Notes: generated by a model not told the origin, from the letters alone. A stretch of 64,000 nt of DNA from Prosapia bicincta (GCA_036971475.1 JBAIZL010000063.1:1773290-1837289); one strand, 5' to 3'. Shown: positions 28,231-41,690, numbered from the stretch's first letter. Numbers and translations are program-made.

Positions 28231-29804
28231 AGATTTACTTTTATATACAAATAAGAAATATATAACTAAATATAGAACCTCATTATTTGTTTTAAACCCT
28301 CTAGTACCCAACACGTATAATCAGGTTACTGAAGGCAATTAATACTATAAATAGTTCAACCTTATTTATACAATATTATAAATCACTTCACCTGAGATTA
28401 GTTGATCATTTCACCTTAAGATAAACATTATTACGGTACATACCTATGTATTTTTATAGCAGTGCATGTCCCGAACCTCGATAGAAACCAAATTATTGGA
28501 CAGCTACGGACATAACCTTATATGCTTTTTTCTCGTCGATGAGTTCATTATGTGAATCTCTTATCTGTAATATGAGTTGGAGTAGTTATGCCGCGAGGTA
28601 CTGCACTCTATCATAGCTATCGGAACTAGCTCTAATCTTTGCTTTTAGTTTTGAATAGAGATTACATTTTTTAATGAAAAAAAAATATAATTATAACAGT
28701 TTTATGCAGAGGTAGCAGTGTTTCAATAATTCTATCACCCAAAAACTGTGGGGGAAAATCCTGACGGCATATGTGAACTCAAGGGGAAAGGTCCATCACA
28801 TATTTTATGTGATCAATATATGCATTATATAAATAGAGATATTATCTTGAGATATTGTCACAAATATAATTTTATTATTAGAAAATATTAATTTATATAC
28901 TTCAGTAGAATAAAATAAGAGTTAATATATTGTAATATAAATGATTATGTATTATTATTATTCTATATCCAACAATATGTATTATAATAAAATGTTTTTT
29001 ATTGTTTTATGTACGAATTATTTACCAATAAATATACGAAGTTTTGGTTAAAATTTTGATCTGATTTAAACATTATTTCAAGCAAAATTATTTACTTTTT
29101 TTTAAGTATAAATGTTGAATCTCTGATTGTTGTAGTTAAATTACAGGTACGTCTTGTGGCCCAACTGTAAAATTTCCCTCTCAGAGATTTCATCGTAAAA
29201 AGAGTAATTTCGACGACACAGGAATGGCGGCACTGTTGTTACGACTTTACAAGTTCAACATTGTGTCTTGTCAACGGTACCACTTAGTTTTACCCTTCTT
29301 TCTTTTAAAGCACAACGAAGTATAGTTTATTTCAAAATATAATTAAAGTTATTATTAAATATCGCTCATTATCGGGAACTCATTTCACATACTTTAGCCC
29401 TTTGACAGGAAGCGAGCTCTCCTTCGTCCAGAAAGATAAATCCACCCCTGGCTGACCTAAACATATTCTTTATTCTCATCATAGAAATGTGAATATTTAT
29501 GGAAACAATTTTTTCATTTTATTCGAACAGTTAATAAATTGGAGGATAGCATAGCAACAATAATTATCTACAACAACAATTATTCCTACAAAAAACACTA
29601 CAAGAATAATTAGTCTACTACCCTAATATTACGGTCAAGTAAACGACTTGAAATTAAAAACCGAACTATTCTAAATGTATTCTGTTTGGACAGTTTATTG
29701 TAATATTTTTTCTAATAGAATTCAACTAAAATGTTGTTTATGTAACTTGGAAAAACTGTATCTTGTTTCGTATTCCTGCTTTAAAAAAATCAGACAGACA
29801 GACA
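28231..29804. other. Non-coding DNA between satellite and Helitron (copy 2)
   Basis: It aligns with 8421-10005. No gene recognised. Confidence 0.7.
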
Positions 29805-30246
<442 letters not shown>

Positions 30247-30249
30247 TAT

Positions 30250-30840
30250 CTTCGTAAGCCGAATTTTGAGAGACAAATTGTGGGTGCTTGGAAGGTCATA
30301 CATAGCTGGTAGACGGTTCAAATTAAAGGTATTGACACGAACGGGAAGGAAAATATATATATATTTTTCTCAATTTACAACATTTATAGGGTTTTGAGGA
30401 TCTTGAAATACCCAAAATCTCCAAACTTAATACATTTGAACGAATGACTGCTGAGTATATTTTGTAAAGAAACAAATATATTTGGATTGGTATTCCTGGC
30501 TAGATACTATTATAGGAATGCCTTAACATGTCCTAAAGCTATACATGTAACTAAACAGTAATTAATGATATGTGTATATTTGTTTGCTAATAGCCTTAAA
30601 GTTTTTGTGTTTAAACAGTTGTAAAGGTTATGTGTATATGTCTTTGCTAATAGACTTTGTAGATTTTATGTTTAAACAATATTAATGGTTATGTCTATAG
30701 GCTTTTTTAAGTTTTTGTGTTTAAACAGTATTAAAAATTATGTGTATAGGTTTGACTTAACTTTTATGGTGTTTGTGTTTAAACAGTAATAAAGGTTATG
30801 TGTATAGGTTTTTGCTAATAGGCTTTATAGTTTTTGTGTT
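30250..30840. repeat. Copy-2-specific segment with 50-60 bp tandem repeats
   Basis: Absent from copy 1, where the microsatellite passes straight into TTCACATTATTTTTTTTGTG. The right half (30560-30840) is a loose tandem repeat with TTTTTGTGTTTAAACAGT and GGTTATGTGTATAGG at spacings of about 60, 50 and 58 bp. No coding capacity seen. Confidence 0.75.
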
Positions 30841-30859
30841 CACATTATTTTTTTTTGTG

Positions 30860-31975
30860 GTTTTAATATCAGCATAAGTGGGAGGTCACGTAGGAGAGGG
30901 GTTGTCTTCAGAAGCAATGCAAACAGAAGAAGAGCTGTTGGTGAAAGCAATAACATTGCTCGACAAAATAACGTTGACAAAAGTCCACCGTTCAGAAGAA
31001 TATTACTACTTGAGAATAATATAGATTCACTTAATATAGGCTTGATGAATGAAGAATGCATGCATTGTGGGGTACTCAATTTTCAAGCCGAATTAATAAT
31101 CATTCCATTTTGTCACAATGGCTTAGTTTATCTACTACAGGCACAAACTCATGCAGGATTTAGATGTAAGTTTGAAAACGATTTGCAAGTGTTTAAAAGC
31201 ATTAGACAGTGATTGCTTTTGCCTTTTTTTTGGCAGCTAAACAAGATATCCCTGTATGTGGTGATATTGATTTTAAAATTCAATGGCAAATCCATCGTTT
31301 TATATCTGACTTACTACCCCAAACTAACGGAGATCCCTGTTATGACCCACTTTGCTTTATAGACACTTCCAAGGCAACTAAAATTCGACAAAGGCGCAAT
31401 GAAAACTATCACTTGAGACCTGATGTACTTGTAATATTAATTGAGTTTTTATCTGAAAATCCATTCAGATTGCATATTGCGCAAATGTATAAAAATTTTT
31501 CAGAAGCAATGGCTCATCAAGAAGGTAATGAACTATAAATAAGATTTGTGGATAGTAATAATATGGATAGCCGCAGGTATAATATGCCCCCTGCAAATGA
31601 AATTGCAGGTATTTTAATTCAGTAGGAGGTGAGCCCACAGACCATAGACATGTAACTGTTTACCATAAACATGGTGGCCCAAAACTACTTTCTGTATTAA
31701 GTCCATATTGTGATCCATTGTTAAAACCTTTATTATTCCCATTTGGGGAATCCGGATGGGATCATCAAAGAATCCACAACGGGCCACGTAGACAAACAGT
31801 TCGTCAACGGTTAACGATGTTGCAGTTTACCTGTTATAGGTTGGCAGTTGGATGAGGCTTTTCTCCTACTTACTCAGCAAAATATATGTTCCAACAGTAC
31901 ATTGTTGACATGTACACTAGAGTAGAATCAGAGAGGCTAAAATTCATAAGAAATTACCAATCACAACTTCGTACT
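30860..31975 (+). pseudogene. Helitron RepHel N-terminal region, copy 2
   Basis: The segment with NEECMHCGVLNFQAE lies at about 31045-31095. A frame 31209-31538 reads FFLAAKQDIPVCGDIDF through FIDTSKATKIRQRRNEN to a TAA, and is a better-preserved form of the broken stretch in copy 1. Next come YHKHGGPKLLSVLSPYCDP, LLFPFGESGWDHQRIH and, near 31915-31975, VESERLKFIRNYQSQLRTEH, where the hAT interrupts. Several stops and frame changes remain. Confidence 0.82.
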
Positions 31976-31978
31976 GAA

Positions 31979-31988
31979 CACTATAGAG
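31979..31988 (+). repeat. hAT target-site duplication, left
   Basis: CACTATAGAG before the left TIR. The inner 8 bp, CTATAGAG, fits the 8-bp duplication of hAT elements. Confidence 0.9.
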
Positions 31989-34491
31989 CAGAGGTCTTCA
32001 AATGACGGCCCGCGGGCCAGGTCCGGACCGCGAGCTCGTTTTGAACGGCCCGCGCCAAATATTTGAGTTGTCTCACAACAACACAACTTTGCACACTGAC
32101 GCAGGAGGCGTGACACCAAGGGACATGTGGTCAAACAATAGGTCCCCCCACTCTCCCTCCCCCTACAGCGTAACTCCGGTTACTTATGGGTCCCCTTACT
32201 TACCCGGACGGTCTGGTCTAGCGACAGTCTCTTACTATCGGTGTCGTACGTCGGTGTCATTGTCACTCTTGAGCTATCTGCTGCTAGTACATAGTGGACA
32301 TTATTTCAGTGCCGTTGTCTGCATTTATTGTGTTTAACGTTTTGTCGGGTGTGTTGTAAGTTTTAAAAGTGAGTTGTGTAAGTTTGTCAACAGCTACTAT
32401 GGAAGGTAAGAAAACAAAAGTTGACAGCGAAAATAGACAATTCCTATCAGAATGGACTGATAAATATTTGTTTATACTCCCACATCACGCTGGTGCCGTA
32501 CCTGTATGTTTAATATGTCAGCAGACTATCTGTTGTCAAAAGAGTGAACGTCAAACGTCACTTTGAGACAAAACACAAGTCTTTTGATGAAAAATTTCCA
32601 ATTGGCAGCAATTTACGCAAGTCAAAAGTTGATTCCTTAAGTGCCAGTTATTCAACTTCCACTCAAATAATGAATCGATCTATGACAGCGCAGGAAAAAT
32701 GTGAAGAAGCGTACTTGCGCATTTCTTGGACTCTCGCTAAACATATGAAACCCTTTAGTGATGGAGAAATAGTTAAAGAATGTATTTTAGCGGCAGGGTG
32801 TGCATTATTTGACACCAAACAGGACGTTGTTGACACTATTAGTCGTATTCCTTTTTCAGCAGCTACAACTACTATAAATACAGAGAATTTAGCAGATGAA
32901 AATAATAAAATGTTAAAGCAGGTTTTAGCAGCTACAGACAGTTATTCATTGGCCATAGATGAGTCATGCGACATCACTGATATGACCCAGCAAGTAGTTT
33001 TTGTGAGATTTTTAGATAAAGCTAAACACCAGTTCATTGAAGAGCTTTTAACTATCATACCAATGGAAGGTCAAACCCGTGGAGAAGACTTGCACAAAGT
33101 TTTAACGGAGTTTTTTGAAAATGCTAGTTTTGATCCTAAAAAGTTAATTCCGATAACAACAGATGGTGCTCGTGCAATGACTGGTAAAAACAAAGGTTTG
33201 GTTGATCAAATAAAATGTGACGCTAAATTCAATGAAAATCTGCTATTCTACCATTGCATCATTCATCAAACTGATTTGTGCTGCAAACTGAGCCCTTCTC
33301 TTGAATGTAAAATGCAGGTTGTGATTAAGATCATCAACTTCATTCGTTCAAAGTCTTCTCTACGCCACCGTGAGTTCAAAGCTCCCCTTCAGGAAACTAA
33401 TGTACAGTTTGAAGACTTGCTTCTTCATAACAATGTTCGGTGGTTGAGCAAGGGTTTGGTTCTTCAAAGGTTTTTTGCAGTTTTTAACGATATTAAAGTG
33501 TTTCTGTCTGAGTGCAAAGAAGACATCGCAAGTGAATACTTAGGCTTCCTACTTGACACAGAACTGAATGTAGCTACGATTGCCTTTCTAACAGATATCT
33601 TCAGACATTTGAATTTCTTTAACTTAAAGCTACAAGGGAAGGTGTGCTTGTGTGTGAACTTTACACGGGAAGTTAGGAGTTTTTCAAACAAAATTGGTAT
33701 CTGGTGTGAAGATATCTCTGATGAACGATTGCACTTTCCTAACCTAAAATCTATTTGTGACGAAACTGATGGTATTGATATCAAACCATTTCAAAAATTT
33801 TTGAAAGATTTGAAACTTGAGTTTGAAACTAGGTTTTCTGATTTTGTGAAAATAGGAAATGTTGTACAAGTCCTTAACAAATGCTTTTCTTTAAAACCAA
33901 ATGGTGAATGGACAAGTGAATCAGCTAAGATTTTCCACTCAAATAAGGCTGCCTTGCAAATGGAGATGGTCGACTTTCAAGAAGACATCGGTTTGAAGGA
34001 CAAATTTAGTCAAGTCCCCAAAGATCTTCCTTGTGATCAGTTTTGGATTAGGTATGTTAGCCCTGAGAGATACCCGGAGATGAGAAAATTGGCAATTAAG
34101 TTGTGCACAATGTTTGGCTCAACGTACCTGTGTGAGTCAGAGTTTTCAAAAATGAACGTTATTAAAAATCGTTTTAGATCACGTCTGACTGATAATCATC
34201 TTAACAAATTGCTTAGAGTTAGTTGTACAACCTCAACTTTAAACTTCAAGGAAGTTGTTCAAACTAGAAAATGTCATTTTTCTCACTAAAATGTATTTTA
34301 TATTACTTTCAAGATATATTGTTCTCTTATTTTAGTATATTTTGAGTCTAAATATAAACAAATTACTTTACTTCTTTGTTCAAATGTGTTTACGTTCTTT
34401 ACCCCATGAATATATATATATATATAAAGGCCCGCGGCGGACTTTAGAACGTCCAAAACGGACCCTGACTAAATGTAATTGAAGACCACTG
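31989..34491 (+). mobile_element. hAT transposon, near-intact, 2.5 kb
   Basis: Terminal inverted repeats CAGAGGTCTTCAA (31989-32001) and TTGAAGACCACTG (34479-34491) match at 12 of 13 positions. Both ends have GC-rich subterminal sequence (GGCCCGCGGGCC at the left, GGCCCGCGG at the right) unlike the surrounding AT-rich DNA. Direct repeats flank it. The empty site is present at 11270-11290 in the other block copy, which confirms insertion after duplication. It encodes one transposase with a single frameshift. The TIR and flank pattern (TA in the centre of the 8-bp duplication) suit the Buster-type branch of hAT; the subfamily is an inference. Confidence 0.95.
32399..34289 (+). CDS. hAT transposase with BED zinc finger, one frameshift
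   Basis: It cuts and joins transposon ends. The ATG at 32399 starts the BED finger, with a Cys pair (CLIC, codons 32507-32518). The frame is lost before a TGA at 32566, and the second half of the finger (HFETKH, His codons 32559 and 32574) lies in the frame of a 581-codon stretch, 32544-34289. Numbering from 32544: catalytic Asp 139 (LAIDES), Asp 207 (ITTDGA), a CxxH pair at 238/241 (YHCIIH), the RW motif at 299-300, and catalytic Glu 531 (CESEFSKMN) in the C-terminal dimerisation region. All DDE residues are kept. Full length would be about 630 residues, normal for this group. The sequence resembles Charlie/Buster-type transposases related to the domesticated GTF2IRD2/ZBED proteins. The single shift could be a true mutation, a sequencing error or a small intron. 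Confidence 0.93.
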
Positions 34492-34501
34492 CACTATAGA
34501 G
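34492..34501 (+). repeat. hAT target-site duplication, right
   Basis: CACTATAGAG after the right TIR. The match is 10 bp rather than 8. Either CA belongs to the element end by coincidence or the duplication is unusually long. Confidence 0.88.
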
Positions 34502-35013
34502 GACTACAAGATTTCGTTTTAAATCGGGCCCAATTAGAAAACTTCACGGCTGGTCGCATTGTCATATTACCTTCATCATTTGACGGGAGTCCAAGAAACG
34601 TGACTCAAGGATAACAAAACGCCATGTTAATTGTTCAAAAATTTGGAAAACCGGATATTTTTGTGACAATGATCTGCAAGCCACAGTGGTCAGAGATTCG
34701 TTCTGCACTAGAAAGATCAGAAAAACCTTCCGATCATACAGATATAGTGTCTAGGGTTTTTCATGTGAAACTTAATAAAGTAAAAGGCTTGCCTCATTGT
34801 AACATGCTTCTCATCTTCGATAATGAGTCTAAATTATGGGATTCAACGGATATTGATCAATGTGTTAGTGCTGAAATTCCTGATGCAACCGAATTTCCTT
34901 GGCTTCATGAAATCGTGGTCCGTAATATGATTTATGGTGCAAATAATCCCAATTTTCCATGCACGCGTAATGGAAAATGTTCCAAGAAACTACCCCAGGG
35001 AGTTCCTAAATGA
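34502..35013 (+). pseudogene. Helitron Rep (HUH endonuclease) domain, copy 2
   Basis: It continues the Rep region directly after the hAT (GLQDFVLNRAQLENFTAGRI), then 34624-35013 contains QKFGKPDIFVTMICKPQW. The metal-binding motif reads GLPHCNMLL: the second His codon is AAC at 34801-34803 instead of CAC in copy 1. This substitution alone should abolish nicking. The tail HEIVVRNMIYGANNPNFPC and KCSKKLPQ is intact. Confidence 0.9.
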
Positions 35014-35695
35014 AAATATAGAGACCTATAATGGACATCCAGACTATAGGAGAGAAAAAACAAAGTTAATACGCAAAAGGGGATTTACCAAATAGACAAT
35101 CGAGATGATGTCCCTTTTAATCCGTACTTATTACTTAAGCATACCACTCACATCAGTGTGGAAATTTGTTCAGGTGTCCGCTCTGTGAACGACTTATTCA
35201 AATATATGTACAAAGGCTATGATTCGGCATGTATGCAGTTTGTTCAAAACATTACTGATGAAAGTGCCACTATAAAATATAATGAAACTGTTAATTTTGC
35301 AGACATGTAAGTTCCCATGAGAGTATATGATGTCTCCATTCTAACGAAATTCATGAGCAATCACACACGATTATTCGGTTAGCAGTCCATGAAGAAGAAT
35401 TGCATAATAACTTCTTCCATACTGGAAATGAAGAGGAAGCACTAAACGCTTCAGAAATGAAACAAACCACATTAACAGCATAGTTCGACTTGAACAACCT
35501 AGATTTAAATGCTAGGCAGTATCTTTATGTAGAAATCCCACAACACTATATATTTAGTTCTAACAGATGAATTCTGAGAAAAAGAGGTGGCTCCAAAGTT
35601 ATAGCAAGAATGTATAATGTATCACCAAATGATCAAAATAGATTATATCTACGATTGTTACTACTACACGTAAAAGGCGCAATGCTTTTGCTAAG
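35014..35695 (+). pseudogene. Helitron two-tyrosine region and linker, copy 2
   Basis: Fragments with PFNPYLLLKHTTHISVE, VRSVNDLFKYMYKG (again Asp for the first Tyr), then after several stops EIPQHYIF, a stop in place of the Trp codon of copy 1 near 35570, VIARMYNVSPNDQN and LRLLLLHVKGA. It matches 11816-12491. Confidence 0.8.
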
Positions 35696-36680
35696 TGCAA
35701 AATAATAATATTCAATGCTTTAATAATATTCAATTAAATTCTTTCAAAGAGGCACCAGTAGAAAGGGATATTTTTAATGATGATAACGAATGGCAATGTT
35801 GCATGGAAGAGCAACAAAATACACATACAAATACACATATGCTTAGACAACTAAGGGAGCTTTTTTCTTTCATATGCTGCTTTTGTGAACCAACATCTCC
35901 TTATACAATATGGACGAATTTTTTAGATTCAATAATTGAGGGCATGCAAGAAATCGATTTTAACGAATCTGAAAACATTGCTTTACAAGAGATAGATAAA
36001 ATTCTCAGAGAAAACGGTTTGTAATGTAGAAAGATTGGTCTCCCAGTTCCAAGAAATGATAATATTACTACTCATGTATATAACAAAAATGACCAGGCTG
36101 CAAAAGGTGCTACAATGTATAATCAATTAAATATTGAGCAAAATGTAATCGTAGACAAAGTTTGAATACAGTATCTGGTGAAACAGAAGAAAGATTGTGC
36201 TTTTTAGAAGCTCCTGAAAGATATGGAAAAACAGTTTTATACTCATGTCTTTTACGCATAACTAGAGGAAGAGGTCAATCTGCATTAGCCTCAGCATGGA
36301 CAGGAATCGCTGCCTCGCTTTTGAAAGCAGGAAATACACTCCATCGTATATTTGGTCTACCAATACCAGTAGAGGCTGGATCAGTCTCATTAATCAAGGT
36401 AAAAATAAAAAAGGGATAAGGTATAATTAGAGGCTGCTATCATATTAGTAGATGAGGCATCTATGGTACCTGCAGCAGCGTTAAATTTTATAGATAATTT
36501 ATTGAAACATTTAATGAAATGTGTTGACCCAATTTCATTGGAAGGAAAGGTATAGTTATTCGAAAGAGATTTACGACGTCTTACCTGTTTTGTCTATGCA
36601 AGGAAAAGTTAAAATTTTTGAGGCGTATGCAAACAAAGGCTGAATCTGGAATGCGTTAGTAAGGCATATTTAAAGGAATA
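35695..36680 (+). pseudogene. Helitron PIF1-like helicase domain, copy 2
   Basis: The linker frame 35695-36024 is cut by a TAA that is TAT in copy 1. 36162-36419 carries CFLEAPERYGKTVLY and LHRIFGLPIPV. Walker B at about 36440-36480 reads LVDEASMVPAAAL, so the catalytic Asp-Glu pair is kept here while copy 1 has Asp-Lys. A remnant of motif III and EAYANK follow. The C-terminal motifs are missing as in copy 1. Confidence 0.87.
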
Positions 36681-38116
36681 ATATTTCGTTTCAGGTCTCG
36701 GTAACCCCTTTCCTTTCCAAGCGTTCGCCATAACTGAGTAGAAGTGGTACGTATACTTTAATTGTTGATAGGTATGTATTTGCTTCTTGGGGGATTTAGT
36801 TTTTTTCGTAACTTCTTAGTGACCCTGTGAATAAATTTTTCCCTTGCAATTTCCAATTTGAAGACCGGACAAGACAAATGACCTATTTTTAAATGATAAT
36901 CTTCGTAAATAGGTTTTATATATTTGATTCACCTATATAGTCAATATATTTATTATATATAATTTAGTTTAGTTTATTTGATCTATTTTTATAGGTTTTA
37001 ATTTTCTTTGAATTATAAATACTGTTTCCCATCGGTTTGGCAAATTTAGGTCGATTGATATTAAACCGCATATTGAAATTCCACGTGGCATCAAACAGCT
37101 TTGTATTCTCTACAGTATACACGCTTATTTTATTTCCCTTTACTTTGAAGCTGCCGGTTTGACATAATTATCATCCATTTAGTAATACTTTATATTTATA
37201 TAATTTCAAATGTAATAAAAAAAAAATCAATATCAAATAGCTGCCCAATGATATATTTTATTTAAATATATTTTAAAACATTAAAAAAAATCTTTTATCC
37301 AAAATGATCTATTATGGAAACTTTTTTAGATAAGTTATTGAACAAACTGTGTCTAAACAACCTTGGAATGATAAATGTTTTTTTCTTTAATAATATTCAT
37401 TTTTCATTTTGAATATCATATTTATTATTGGATTCGCCAGTTTATTCTCAAATATATTTTGTTGTTTTAAATAATTTCTTACACTACATGCGTACTTGGA
37501 TGGTAAATGTGTAACTTCTCCTGTAGGTACCTGTAGCCTACTTGTAAACTGTTGTGAGACAGAACCAAATTGTTCCTTTAATCTGTTGAGAATCTACAGA
37601 TTTATTTATATCGTTTGGTAATTGATAATTATTATTCGTTGCTGAGTTTTAAAATACCTCCAGGCAATAAACTAGTCAATTAAAATATAATGGTAAAAGC
37701 TGTATTAGAGCCTGTGTTCCGAAAACACTTGAAATTCCACAGATGTTGTTGAATGGAATACCTTGAAAACACAAAGGAATTCCAAGAATGTTCAGATAAC
37801 TTTATCGGCTAAAAGTATGAAGGAAAGAATGTGTATGCTCCGTGTAGAGTGTTTTTTACTTAATTTTAAAATAAAATTATACACGCCAAAGTTACCTTAA
37901 AAATTACTTAATTTTTTTAAAATTAGTTGTTGCACGCATAATTTGATAAAGCATTCAAAATTATCTTAGTAAGGTTAAGTTGTAATAAGTGTAAGTTTGT
38001 TTAGGAAACGATCAAATTAAATTTACACACAGATAATATTTCTCGACATAATTGAGATTTTAAAAAGATTTACTGGTCTCCATAAGTCGAAATTGCCACC
38101 ATTATAATTTTGTATT

Positions 38117-38118
<2 letters not shown>
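36681..38118. other. Non-coding AT-rich DNA after the Helitron (copy 2)
   Basis: Counterpart of 13451-14900, no gene recognised. Confidence 0.7.
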
Positions 38119-38124
<6 letters not shown>

Positions 38125-38211
<87 letters not shown>

Positions 38212-38279
38212 ATGTATGTGTGTGTGTGTGTGTGTGAGTGTGTATGTGTGTGAGGGTGTGTGTGTGTGTGTGTGTGTGC

Positions 38280-38350
<71 letters not shown>

Positions 38351-38378
38351 TGAGGGTGTGTGTGTGTGTGTTTGTGTT
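38125..38378. repeat. Long TG microsatellite (copy 2)
   Basis: Near-pure TG with GCGTATG and GAGGG interruptions, about 60 bp shorter than in copy 1. Confidence 0.97.
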
Positions 38379-41300
38379 GCTACGGGCAATCTGGGGTCAC
38401 TGATTACAGTCGCAATTATATAGAAATTTCAGGGTTTTTGATAATTATGGTATAATTAAGAATTTCCTGGCGGAAAAAGAAATAAAATGACCTAAGGGTT
38501 ATGATAGGATAAGTAAAGGGATATAAATTTAAAGAAACTAAGCCATTACCAGGGAGAAGGGTTTTTTTAAGTTTTTGAAGTACACTTTAGATACATTGAA
38601 AAAGGGGAAAAGGGTAAAAATCCACCTACAAACACCAACGACATTCGAGGGGACGCAGAATTTAAAAAGAAGAGAAAAATTCCCAGTAACAAAAATCATA
38701 AAAAAACAAAATGAAAGAGTTAAGCGACAAAAAAGTAAACAGGCAAGATTATCGATCGGCTTCGATCAAGAAGTTGCTAGGAATGCAAATAAAGACTAGC
38801 AGATCACCAGATGTGGATTACGACATTTTAAAGCGTCGCGATAGGGAGTGAGGATGAAGAGGCTTAGAACGGCCAGGCTAAGTCAACGAGGAAGGGGCAG
38901 CGTTACTCTGGACTTCAATGGTGGAAGACGTGCGGTTGGGTCGCTCTATTTTACAAGTAATTGTGTAAGTTTGTAACTCGAAACATAAGACACAAATATG
39001 CAGGGCTAAAGGCGCGATTGGTCGTCGCTAAAAATATAGTTTCGTGTGTTTTGGAACCCTTTTGGAGGAGGTAACTTGTCCAAAAGTGGTTTCCAACATT
39101 AACAGCGATGTGACAGCGTCCTCAAGAAGTTTGTGTGTGCTAGAGGTGAATAATGTGAGAAATTATTAGAGTCAGTCAAATAATTAATAACGAACAGTGC
39201 TTCAAAATTATATAAAACCGAGTAAAGTGCAAAAATTAAATTAAATTTCAATTTGAAATCAAATTTTTGTACATAAACATTGAAAAATAAATAATTAATT
39301 GAACAATGGAAATTCAAAAAACGAGAGCAAAATTTTATAGTTTTTCAAAAACGGGATCTGGAGTTCTACTAGACAACGCAGAAAGGACGTGTTGGGAGTG
39401 GAAGGCTAATGTTTCGCACTAGGAACGCCATCGAGAAAAGAGACGCTTCCATTGTGGGAAGAGGCTATTTCGCATACAAGATAGCTAACAAATGGATAGA
39501 AGGATCCAAGACTTACAGTATCAAATAAGATCTACTAATGTTTAATGAAAACACCAATATCCTTTGAAATTGTAGGTATACAAATAGTAATATTTATTTA
39601 AATAATTATTCATGTTTTCACGTTCACATTGGTTAATAGAGATCTTTCATGGTGGGCCAATGGCATTGTTTCTCATCCATACATAACATTAGTGAATAGT
39701 TTTTTGTACATATTCGTTTGTATAGCTATTTCTAGTGTACTGTAATAAGTAATAAAATAGTGTGTAAAGTAAATGTTATCATTAAATATAAATCTTTATC
39801 GAATTTGATAACAATTACTATAAGAAAATATTTTAAAACTCAATTCCGACTTAGATCAAAAACGAAAGTATTGTTTTAGTTTTTCAATAAAATTTTACAG
39901 TTATTATGATTAAAGTAACATAACCTATACGTTGAAACAGCTGTTCTACCACATAACCTGTAACATAAAATCAGCTGTTTCATGAAATGGCATTTTATCA
40001 CTTATTTTAAACCAACTGGAACGATGTACCTATATTGCATACCTTGCCCGTTGGTGGAAAGCTTTCTTTCTCATAAAACTAAAATTGTATTGAACAGTTT
40101 GATTCTATTCGTCTAGTTAACAATGTGTTATTTTTTAGATATATAGAGCTATATACTTGGGTCAATTGCTTCAAACAATGTTATTTTCAAGATAACGTGA
40201 TCTGAAGTTATAAAACAGTCTCGTTACATCTACAAGGTTCTATTAACAATACATCACAAGAGGAAAGAAATTTATTGTATCTAATTCCAGTAATGGTATT
40301 GTAACGCAATAAAGCAGCACTCTGGGTAACCTGGGTTACGTTAGCAATGCGTACCCGTACAGATTGCACTTTTTACAAAAAAAGAAAAAGTCTATAAAAA
40401 TGTAAAAGTGAATGTTCTTTATAAAACATTTTTCACAAATTATTTCTTTTTAAAGAGTAGGTTTACAGCACTAAATTTGTTATCATATTTATAACAAAAC
40501 AAATGAGGGTATTTAAATACGAGAATTATTTATTAATTTTAGGTCTAGCTTCAGTCTGTCTACATAGGGCTCTATCTGAAAGAATATTTTCAACATCTCT
40601 ACTATGTCGGGCAGAGAGGTATTCTAAATATATTTTCGACGAATACGTAAATTTAAATATTTCCTGATATTAGGTAATAAGAAGTTAAGGGTTTTATTTA
40701 TATAAATTTATAGATTCTTTCGATTATTTACTGTTCGTGTATATGAAAATACAGATCTATACATGGGATAAAACATTACTTACATTTTACTGTTTTAAAA
40801 ATAGTAAAACATAATATGTTCTCAAAAGTAACCTACTAAGATAAACATAATATGCAAAGTAGGCATAATTTCAATACAGGTGTTTATGTGTGTCTTTTGT
40901 TTATATCTTTAATATCTATAACTTTTCACAGTAGAGTTTTTAACATCCATCTAAAATAACTTTATTCTAAGTTCAGAGATTTTTAGTATAAATTTCTACT
41001 CACATTTCTTCATTCTTTCCAGAATTTGAATACGCAATATTTATAGCCTATAATGAAAAACGTTCACACGTTTATTGTATCACAAAGTAAAAATGTTACC
41101 ATGTTACTGACTTTACGTATTTTACTCACAAACGTTTGAGAGATTATCTGAGAGCCGTCTATAATTTTGAAGTCTTTTTTCGTCCTGTTTTTGAAATCAA
41201 AAAAAATTTTCACTTTATTTTTGCCTTCGTAGACACACAAGAAGTTACACAGTAATGAACACAAGGACATATAATGATTTCCAGCAAATTATTGATATAC

Positions 41301-41520
41301 AAATAGCAATTGCAAGAGATTATATAAACTTTATAGAAAAAGTAAAAACTGAATGGCACCGGGGCTTAAATTTGAATATAGATTTGATTACATTGATATA
41401 CAAAGTTGGATTTGTTTTGTATTCGAAAATAAGAACATAAAAAAACAAATGTTTTCGTTAAAGTCTGAGAGCGCCCGCAGTAGGCTTTTATAACCTAATT
41501 ACAAAGTCTGGCCTTTGTCA
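38379..41520. other. Non-coding DNA (copy 2), includes dispersed repeat at about 39890-40080
   Basis: Aligned with 15221-18365. A 74-codon frame at 38575-38799 is Lys-rich and is interrupted in copy 1, so I do not call it a gene. The short IVGRGYF frame of copy 1 recurs here at about 39395-39528 with three amino-acid changes. Confidence 0.6.

Positions 41521-41690
<170 letters not shown>

Larger units (their letters stand above)
30850..36680 (+). mobile_element. Degenerate Helitron, copy 2, interrupted by a hAT
   Basis: Paralogue of 10135-13450 in the duplicated block. The order of fragments is the same: N-terminal zinc region, Rep, two-tyrosine region, linker, PIF1 helicase. It is cut at 31989-34491 by the hAT element. 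Most inactivating changes are shared with copy 1, which shows that the Helitron was already decayed before duplication. Confidence 0.9.

Noticed and set aside
32002..32337. 111-codon frame starting with ATG just inside the hAT left end
   Set aside because: Lies in the GC-rich 5' untranslated part of the transposon; no transposase similarity and the real ATG is at 32399.
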